A DNA stretch of 64,000 bases from a virus. Below are positions 59,500-64,000 of this stretch, piece after piece. A program made the translations under genes and the position numbers. The stretch is from IMG/VR virus record IMGVR_UViG_3300042691_053485, positions 120,535 to 184,534 of that record; one strand, written 5' to 3'. Under the pieces are notes generated by a model. That model was not told the DNA's origin. It saw nothing but the letters and a program-made list of their open reading frames with translations, and ran no database searches. Numbering within the stretch: the stretch's first letter is position 1; each line of letters begins with the position of its first letter.

Positions 59500-60351
59500 A
59501 TGTGTCGGGAAGGGGGTGGAAAAAACAAGAATACAAAGCATAGTCTTGATAGCTTCATAAAACAAGGAAACGAACGTCACAACTTTGCTTACGATTATAG
59601 TCAAATCACAGAGTATATAAATAATAATACAAAAGTTCCAATAACCTGCCCAAAGCATGGTCTATTCTATCAAAGACCTAGAGACCACCTAGTTGGTAAT
59701 GGCTGTAGGGAGTGTGGAAGAGCGAGAACTATCGAATCGAAACGGGCGACACTCGACGAATTTATGCAACGAGGTAACGAACTTCATAATTATACTTATG
59801 GTTATAGTTACATCACTGAGTATAAAAACAATAAAACCAAAGTTCCAATAACCTGCCCAAAACATGGCATTTTTTATCAACGACCATGTGACCATTTATT
59901 TGGGCAAGGTTGCCCAGTATGTAGAAATTCAAAGGGTGAGTCCCAAATATGCAGCATATTGTCATCAATGGGAATTACATTTGAGCAACAAAAAAAACTT
60001 GAGGGTTGTGTCAACAAAAAATTGCTTCCATTCGACTTTTACATTGAATCACACAATTTACTTATCGAATATCATGGTAATCAACACTATGCCCCTAATG
60101 ATTTTTTCGGAGGTGAAGAAGAATATCTGTTGCGTATTAAAAATGACAGCATAAAGGAACAATTTGCTACTGATAATGGTTATCATCTATTAGTTATTCC
60201 ATATTGGGAAAACGATATAGAAGCAATTTTAAAACAAACGATATGCAAAAAAAATGAACTGTTAAACATTCAAAAATTTATTGAGCGATATAATAACGCT
60301 ATTGCTGTGCCACAAGTAATTTTGAATTGCCCTTGCAAATACAAACACTAA
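59500..60351 (+). CDS. Freestanding homing endonuclease, EDxHD/Vsr-like fold with two Zn-ribbon repeats, 283 aa
   Basis: Two tandem repeats (about residues 15-75 and 85-145) with the pattern NY.Y..S.IT.Y.NN.TKVPITCPKHG.F.Q.P.DHL.G.GC..C are DNA-binding zinc ribbons. Then a nuclease domain: LLPFDFYIESHNLLIEYHGN with D and E/H residues, QHY, and LLVIPYWEND, the EDxHD family of homing endonucleases related to very-short-patch repair nucleases. Such genes move by cutting allelic sites. The end of the frame runs into the stump of a P-loop kinase, which suggests insertion into, or replacement of, that gene. Confidence 0.8.
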   Translation: MCREGGGKNKNTKHSLDSFIKQGNERHNFAYDYSQITEYINNNTKVPITCPKHGLFYQRPRDHLVGNGCRECGRARTIESKRATLDEFMQRGNELHNYTYGYSYITEYKNNKTKVPITCPKHGIFYQRPCDHLFGQGCPVCRNSKGESQICSILSSMGITFEQQKKLEGCVNKKLLPFDFYIESHNLLIEYHGNQHYAPNDFFGGEEEYLLRIKNDSIKEQFATDNGYHLLVIPYWENDIEAILKQTICKKNELLNIQKFIERYNNAIAVPQVILNCPCKYKH

Positions 60352-60517
60352 GCTATCGGAATTCAAACGCTATATGGACATAGCAAAAGAAAATGGTTAT
60401 ACAGTTTTTGTAATTGTGGTTGAAAAATACCATGAGGAACAAAATAGCCATGATGTTCCAATTGAAACTATTGACAGGATGGAAGTCAATTTAAAAAATT
60501 CCATCAAATTACGCTAG
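60326..60517 (+). pseudogene. C-terminal fragment of a P-loop polynucleotide-kinase-like enzyme
   Basis: A frame open from 60326 (overlapping the end of the endonuclease gene in another phase) to TAG 60515-60517 reads ANTNTKLSEFKRYMDIAKEN, then GYTVFVIVV and SHDVPIETIDRMEVN. This is the closing part of AAA_33/N4BP2-type kinases (NTNT...E..pY...A...GY.V..i....H.VP.E.I.RM), which include phage polynucleotide kinases. The P-loop and most of the enzyme are missing; only an ATG at 60374 could start translation. It is probably a remnant left when the endonuclease gene replaced the rest. Confidence 0.7.
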
Positions 60518-60524
60518 GAACAAA

Positions 60525-60532
60525 TATTTATA
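60525..60532 (+). promoter_or_regulatory. TATTTATA element before secreted protein gene
   Basis: AAATATTTATAAATAAAC lies 16 bp before ATG 60549, right after the kinase stump. Confidence 0.4.
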
Positions 60533-60548
60533 AATAAACAAACAAAAC

Positions 60549-60995
60549 ATGAAAAATTTTATTGTATCTTTTATTCTGATGCTTATCGCATCTTTCGCAT
60601 TTGCAACTCCGGTTCAAGAAGAAAAAATGGTTGCAGTGGTTTTGTTGATGGATAACAATGATGACAAACAAGTTGTTGCCACAATCTATACTACATTGAT
60701 GACTGCTGAAAAAGTTGCCAAAACTTTGAACATTGAAGTTATTGCTTCGGATGAACCTGTTCAAGATGATGTTTTTGTTTTTGCCCTAAAATCGGAAGAA
60801 CAAAAAAACCTTACAATGAAAATGTTTGATGAAGAAGGTTATGAATTGGCTGCTCACCGCGAACTCGAAGTTACTGAAGGCAGCAACTATCGCAACCTGA
60901 ATGTTAAAACATTGGAAGACGGTACTTATATTCTTCAATTAACAGACGAAACGGGTGCGGAAATAAACAAAAAAATGACAATTAAACGTCAATAG
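60549..60995 (+). CDS. Secreted protein with T9SS-CTD-like C-terminus, 148 aa
   Basis: A signal peptide (FIVSFILMLIASFAFATPVQ) is followed by a short acidic region and, from about residue 68, a beta-sandwich domain: VFALKSEEQKNLTMKMFDEE, NYRNLNVKTLEDGTYILQLT and a basic end MTIKRQ. The ending GTYILQLTDETG...K..IKR resembles type A sorting domains of the Bacteroidota type IX secretion system. A paralog lies 75 bp downstream. It is preceded by a TATTTATA word and followed by a terminator, so it forms its own unit. Confidence 0.65.
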   Translation: MKNFIVSFILMLIASFAFATPVQEEKMVAVVLLMDNNDDKQVVATIYTTLMTAEKVAKTLNIEVIASDEPVQDDVFVFALKSEEQKNLTMKMFDEEGYELAAHRELEVTEGSNYRNLNVKTLEDGTYILQLTDETGAEINKKMTIKRQ

Positions 60996-61002
60996 AAATT
61001 TC

Positions 61003-61035
61003 AAAATCTCCTCGGAACTTCCGAGGAGATTTTTC
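61003..61035 (+). terminator. Rho-independent terminator
   Basis: AAAATCTCCTCGG pairs with CCGAGGAGATTTT over AACTT, then TTCTG. It follows the secreted-protein gene by 8 bp. Confidence 0.9.
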
Positions 61036-61069
61036 TGTTTTCTTTTACAAACAAACAAACAAAAATAAA

Positions 61070-61552
61070 ATGAAGCAAATTATTATTATTTTATTGGCAT
61101 TACTTACCTTCTCATGCCAGACTGAACCCACAGCCCCTCTTGGGGTTATCGAAGTAGAAGGGAACGGAACTAGAGGTTTAAAGGCGGAAAGCCTTATCAA
61201 CATCAAGTTCTCAAACCAAGAAAGTGCAGAAGATGGGACAGCTGTCAAAAATATCAAATCCCAACTCTTTGCTGCCCAAAAAACGAAAATGCTGAAGGCA
61301 AACTTCAGTTGTTCAACAGCAGCTGTCACAGATGGAATGTTTGTTTTCTCTCTCGATTCTCCGGAGCATCAAACCTTTAAAATGGAAATCTTCGACGAGG
61401 AGGGATTCAAGCTCGGCGAGAATAATGTAGGAATTCATCAAGGAGATAACTACAAAGCCCTCAATGTACAGTCCCTATCAGAAGGCACTTACATCATGGT
61501 TCTTGCTGACTCAGAAGGCGGAGAGCTTCGCCACGAATTTGAAGTGAAATAA
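61070..61552 (+). CDS. Lipoprotein paralog with T9SS-CTD-like domain, 160 aa
   Basis: Signal peptide with lipobox LLTFSC at residue 16, so it should be lipidated. The C-terminal 80 aa match the preceding protein: FVFSLDSPEHQTFKMEIFDE, NYKALNVQSLSEGTYIMVLA, GGELRHEFEV. The N-terminal region (GVIEVEGNGTRGLKAESLIN) is unlike the paralog. The pair arose by duplication; one form is secreted and one lipid-anchored. The role is unknown. A terminator follows after 5 bp. Confidence 0.65.
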   Translation: MKQIIIILLALLTFSCQTEPTAPLGVIEVEGNGTRGLKAESLINIKFSNQESAEDGTAVKNIKSQLFAAQKTKMLKANFSCSTAAVTDGMFVFSLDSPEHQTFKMEIFDEEGFKLGENNVGIHQGDNYKALNVQSLSEGTYIMVLADSEGGELRHEFEVK

Positions 61553-61557
61553 TTTAT

Positions 61558-61585
61558 AGCCGCTCAATTGAGCGGCTTTTTTTTT
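61558..61585 (+). terminator. Rho-independent terminator
   Basis: AGCCGCTC pairs with GAGCGGCT over AATT, followed by eight or nine T. Confidence 0.92.
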
Positions 61586-61604
61586 GAAAATACACCATTT
61601 TAAA

Positions 61605-61612
61605 TATTTATG
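61605..61612 (+). promoter_or_regulatory. TATTTATG element before 61618 gene
   Basis: AAATATTTATGAGTAAATG: the word ends 5 bp before ATG 61618, directly after a strong terminator. Confidence 0.4.
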
Positions 61613-61617
61613 AGTAA

Positions 61618-62100
61618 ATGAATAATATTATCGCCTACGGAGCTATCGAGCAGGATTTCATAGGAGACCACAAATTCAACATCGATGAGTATCAATTCTT
61701 TTCTAGCAGGGAAGATGCAAAAGAAAGTGTTGAGGATTATATAGATGAAGAAATCTTCTATTTAATGGAAGTTGAAATAACAGGTAACTTATTTGATATT
61801 TATAACCCTACGCATCGTTCAATCCTTTTGAAGCATTTACCTTCAAAGGTAAGCTTAAAATCTCAAAAGATGCACAAAGAACTCTTTGTGATGTTTTTGA
61901 TGGGTCTTTGGAATAAAGATTATAGTTCATTGGATGATGAGGAAATGAAAACGACTGAAGACTTTTTTGATGATGTTGAATTTAAATTCACATTGAGGGA
62001 TTTAGGCTTTGACGGATTCATAGCAATGAAAGACAGCCTAGCAACATACACCGTGTTCAAGCCGGACACCAATGTTGAAATTTTAAGAATATTTTTATGA
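61618..62100 (+). CDS. Possible ADP-ribosyltransferase-fold protein, 160 aa
   Basis: Starts NNIIAYGAIEQDFIGDHKFN and contains QFFSSREDAKESVEDYIDEE, a strand with LMEVEITGNLFDIYNPTH, and the ending LRDLGFDGFIAMKDSLATYT-VFKPDTNVEIL. This order (YHGT-like first strand, FSS..DAA.sYG, then LGFDGi.......vvF.p..i.il) is seen in ART-fold toxins and MuF-associated domains. The catalytic residues are not certain. It is coupled by ATGA to a leader-bearing protein, so it may belong to an injected-effector set. Confidence 0.4.
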   Translation: MNNIIAYGAIEQDFIGDHKFNIDEYQFFSSREDAKESVEDYIDEEIFYLMEVEITGNLFDIYNPTHRSILLKHLPSKVSLKSQKMHKELFVMFLMGLWNKDYSSLDDEEMKTTEDFFDDVEFKFTLRDLGFDGFIAMKDSLATYTVFKPDTNVEILRIFL

Positions 62101-62444
62101 GAAGGTTTATTACTAAGTTACTAAGAGAATCGAACTTTGATGAGTTTTTCGATGTTATTAACGATTCGGGATATAGTTCAAAAATAAAGGAGGTTTTATC
62201 ACTTTTGGATAACAAATATTCCTTTGAACTCGTTAATTCTCCAAAGGGGCAAACTGGATATAATGAAAAAGGTCAAAAGATAATCGAATTATCCGGAAGT
62301 CTAACCTTCATTAGTGAAAAAATCTACAATGACATCCAAAGAAACTATGGAATCCCCTTTGAAATTATCGATGACTTCATTAGATTTTGGCTGAAACTTC
62401 ATTGGGATATTGATGCCCAAACAATTTATTTCATATATAATTAA
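62097..62444 (+). CDS. Unknown protein with hydrophobic-x-E leader, 115 aa
   Basis: Begins MRRFITKLLRESNFDEFFDV, with LLRE as possible cleavage site. The remainder is a small alpha/beta domain (SFELVNSPKGQTGYNEKGQK; IIDDFIRFWLKLHWDIDAQT). It overlaps the previous gene by ATGA. No family is recognised. Confidence 0.55.
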   Translation: MRRFITKLLRESNFDEFFDVINDSGYSSKIKEVLSLLDNKYSFELVNSPKGQTGYNEKGQKIIELSGSLTFISEKIYNDIQRNYGIPFEIIDDFIRFWLKLHWDIDAQTIYFIYN

Positions 62445-62461
62445 TAACACATCTGCAAAAT

Positions 62462-63337
62462 ATGAAATCTCAGATATTAAAAGTGATTATGACTGAATCA
62501 CAATTTAAAAAAACTGTAAACACAATTTCAGAAAACGATGAAGAGGAGTTTGATGCTGAAGAAAAAATAATAATGCTTATTCGTTCAGGTGATATTAGTA
62601 ATATCAAATTAGCTCAAAATTTTTGTGAGATGTACAATTTAGATTTTGACGATTTACTTGCTCACGAATTTCAATTGTCATATTGGAGAGATTATGTAAA
62701 TTTCGGAAAAGATTTAAGTAATTTAGAAGTAGTGGAAGAACTTTTAAAAAGAAAACATATTACAGTCAATTGGCCAAATTATGATTCAATTCCATCAAGT
62801 ATTGGATATTTTAAAAACTTAACCTATGCTGTTTTCAATACAAAATATATGGAGGATTCAGACATACCGATTGAATTTGAAAATTTACGCAAATTAGAAC
62901 ACCTAGACATAAGCAAAAATAACTTTCTAACAATCGCAACACCAATAACAAAGTTATATACTCTTGAAAAATTGATTGCGATTGACAGTCAAATAGAATT
63001 TATTCCGGAAAGCATAGCAAATCTTCACCCATTAGTAGAATTGAATCTATCAAGAAATAAAATCTCATCACTGCCAAGAGGAATTGGGAGTCTGCAAAAT
63101 TTAAATGAACTTTCACTTGGTCGAAATCAGATAAGTGAACTTCCTGAAACCTTATCAAATTTAAAAAACCTAAGAGTTTTAATGCTTCATGAAAATGCTA
63201 TAAAAGAGTGTTCACATATAATTGAGAGTCTAACTTCTCTCAAAGTGCTCAGTGTCAAGAATAATCCATTGAGACCATCTGAAGTAAAACGGCTAAAAGA
63301 ATTATCCGAATCACTAGGATTTGCATTAGATATTTAA
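62462..63337 (+). CDS. Leucine-rich-repeat protein with leader, 291 aa
   Basis: Leader MKSQILKVIMTESQFKKTVN, then an acidic helical domain (about 25-95: EEEFDAEEKIIMLIRSGDIS, LAHEFQLSYWRDYVNFGKDL), then six to seven leucine-rich repeats of 23 aa (LVELNLSRNKISSLPRGIGS, LNELSLGRNQISELPETLSN, LRVLMLHENAIKECSHIIES). These match the bacterial LRR class in which L..L.L..N.I..LP repeats form a solenoid for protein binding. LRR proteins are rare in phages. The next gene is a paralog with the same N-terminal domain. Confidence 0.8.
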   Translation: MKSQILKVIMTESQFKKTVNTISENDEEEFDAEEKIIMLIRSGDISNIKLAQNFCEMYNLDFDDLLAHEFQLSYWRDYVNFGKDLSNLEVVEELLKRKHITVNWPNYDSIPSSIGYFKNLTYAVFNTKYMEDSDIPIEFENLRKLEHLDISKNNFLTIATPITKLYTLEKLIAIDSQIEFIPESIANLHPLVELNLSRNKISSLPRGIGSLQNLNELSLGRNQISELPETLSNLKNLRVLMLHENAIKECSHIIESLTSLKVLSVKNNPLRPSEVKRLKELSESLGFALDI

Positions 63338-63364
63338 AAATAAAAGCTAGATGAAAAATCTACA

Positions 63365-63372
63365 TATAAATA
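63365..63372 (+). promoter_or_regulatory. TATAAATA word before second LRR gene
   Basis: CATATAAATAAAAT, the T4 late consensus on the coding strand, lies 21 bp before ATG 63394. Confidence 0.35.
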
Positions 63373-63393
63373 AAATAAACTTTTAAACACAAA

Positions 63394-64000
63394 ATGGACA
63401 TAAGCAAAATAAATAAAATAATGAAGAAGCGTTTGAATGAGGGCTTCTTTGGGAACATACAAGAGGAGGAGGAGTTTGATATAAAGTCAAAGCTCACAAG
63501 CCTTCTAAAATCCGGAACACCGGATAACATTGAACTTGCCATCATGGTAGCACAGGGTCAAGAGTTTGACATTGATTCTCTGATTGAGGAGATTTTTGAT
63601 TTGAAATTTTGGATGAAAAATCTTGATGGCATTTCAAAAACAAGCAAGGTGGAAGCCCTCAGATTCTTGCGTTCAACAACAAGGGTTAACCTTTCCGGAA
63701 AACTATTGTCAGGACTACCTGAATCTATCGGCAACTTGCATAGTTTGCAATGGTTGGATTTGTTTGACAACAATCTGAGCAGCCTGCCTGAATCCTTCGG
63801 CAACTTGCAAAATTTGGAAGAGTTGAATTTGTCAACTAATAATCTGAGTAACCTACCAGAATCAATCTGTAACTTACATCATTTGAAAAAATTGGATTTG
63901 AGTGGCAACAACCTGAGCAGTCTTCCGGAATCATTCGGCAACTTGCAGAAATTGGAAGAGTTGACGTTGGGTTACAATAGCCTAAGCCACCTTCCGGAAT
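63394..64000 (+). CDS. Leucine-rich-repeat protein with leader, cut by window edge
   Basis: The frame from ATG 63394 is open to the last base (202 codons). It starts MDISKINKIMKKRLNEGFFG, a leader with RLNE, followed by an acidic domain (EEEFDIKSKLTSLLKSGTPD, EEIFDLKFWMKNLDGI) that aligns with that of the preceding protein, and then near-identical 23-aa repeats (LQWLDLFDNNLSSLPESFGN, LEELNLSTNNLSNLPESICN, LKKLDLSGNNLSSLPESFGN). At least five repeats are present before the edge. The repeats are much more uniform than those of the paralog, suggesting recent expansion. Confidence 0.8.
   Translation, partial: MDISKINKIMKKRLNEGFFGNIQEEEEFDIKSKLTSLLKSGTPDNIELAIMVAQGQEFDIDSLIEEIFDLKFWMKNLDGISKTSKVEALRFLRSTTRVNLSGKLLSGLPESIGNLHSLQWLDLFDNNLSSLPESFGNLQNLEELNLSTNNLSNLPESICNLHHLKKLDLSGNNLSSLPESFGNLQKLEELTLGYNSLSHLPE

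Noticed and set aside
1-64000. CRISPR arrays, integrase, repressor or other lysogeny genes
   Set aside because: No array of direct repeats with spacers and no integrase-like protein were found; the three-unit hairpin set near 56.7 kb lacks constant full-length repeats and regular spacers.

Overview
The window is part of the genome of a large, AT-rich, strictly lytic-looking T4-like myovirus whose host is most likely a member of the Bacteroidota. The phage assignment rests on a contiguous baseplate/tail module (gp25-like and gp6-like wedge proteins, a P2 gpI-like protein), T4-type replication and recombination genes (gp46/47 nuclease, sigma factor, primase, RuvC-like resolvase), dNMP kinase, several peptidoglycan hydrolases, tRNAs and many small tightly packed genes, often overlapping as TAATG or ATGA. 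The host inference rests on protein motifs typical of Bacteroidota surface proteins (GCT..P..NY...DDGSC repeats, SprB-like Cys/GGTPPY repeats, C-terminal segments like type IX secretion sorting domains), A-rich leaders without Shine-Dalgarno sequences, and FlgJ-like and amidase lysins.

Layout. 1-2.0 kb: minus-strand accessory genes (Dam-like methylase cut by the window edge, a gene broken by a 16-bp tandem duplication, small Zn-ribbon and helical proteins). 2.1-9.0 kb: gp25, a PPP-type phosphatase, a 1345-aa primase-helicase, a small protein with a possible head-targeting leader, two tRNAs separated by the right-end remnant of a TnpB element, and a Nudix hydrolase. 9.1-26.1 kb: baseplate and tail-tip/adsorption module. 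26.1-35.6 kb: resolvase, primase, 2H phosphoesterase, GNAT, Gp88, metallopeptidase-like protein, SbcD/SbcC-like nuclease, sigma factor. 35.6-44.1 kb: lysis and structural small genes with four membrane or peptidoglycan-active proteins. 44.1-50.9 kb: an accessory island with a cytosine methylase, a dead adenine methylase, a Hen1-187aa-Pnkp-ligase RNA-repair cassette and an intact TnpB element. 51-64 kb: lipoproteins, RNase H-like and ASCH proteins, a Ro-like/vWA protein followed by three related hairpin RNAs and tRNA-Ser, dNMP kinase, a homing endonuclease that has displaced a P-loop kinase, two secreted paralogs, and two leucine-rich-repeat paralogs at the end.

The most interesting theme is RNA metabolism. 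The window carries a bacterial-type Hen1 2'-O-methyltransferase, a free-standing Pnkp-type ligase domain, a 2H phosphoesterase, a PPP-family phosphatase, the C-terminal stump of a polynucleotide-kinase-like P-loop enzyme, three tRNAs, and a Ro60-like protein beside repeated Y-RNA-like hairpins. Together these suggest a phage programme that repairs, marks and stores RNA under host ribonuclease attack. A second theme is a recurring TATTTATA word just upstream of start codons, a candidate late promoter for the phage sigma factor, which itself has an insertion inside region 4. A third is a short N-terminal leader ending in hydrophobic-x-E, shared by at least seven unrelated proteins and reminiscent of T4 capsid-targeting sequences. 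All functions are read from sequence motifs by eye; no database search was run.
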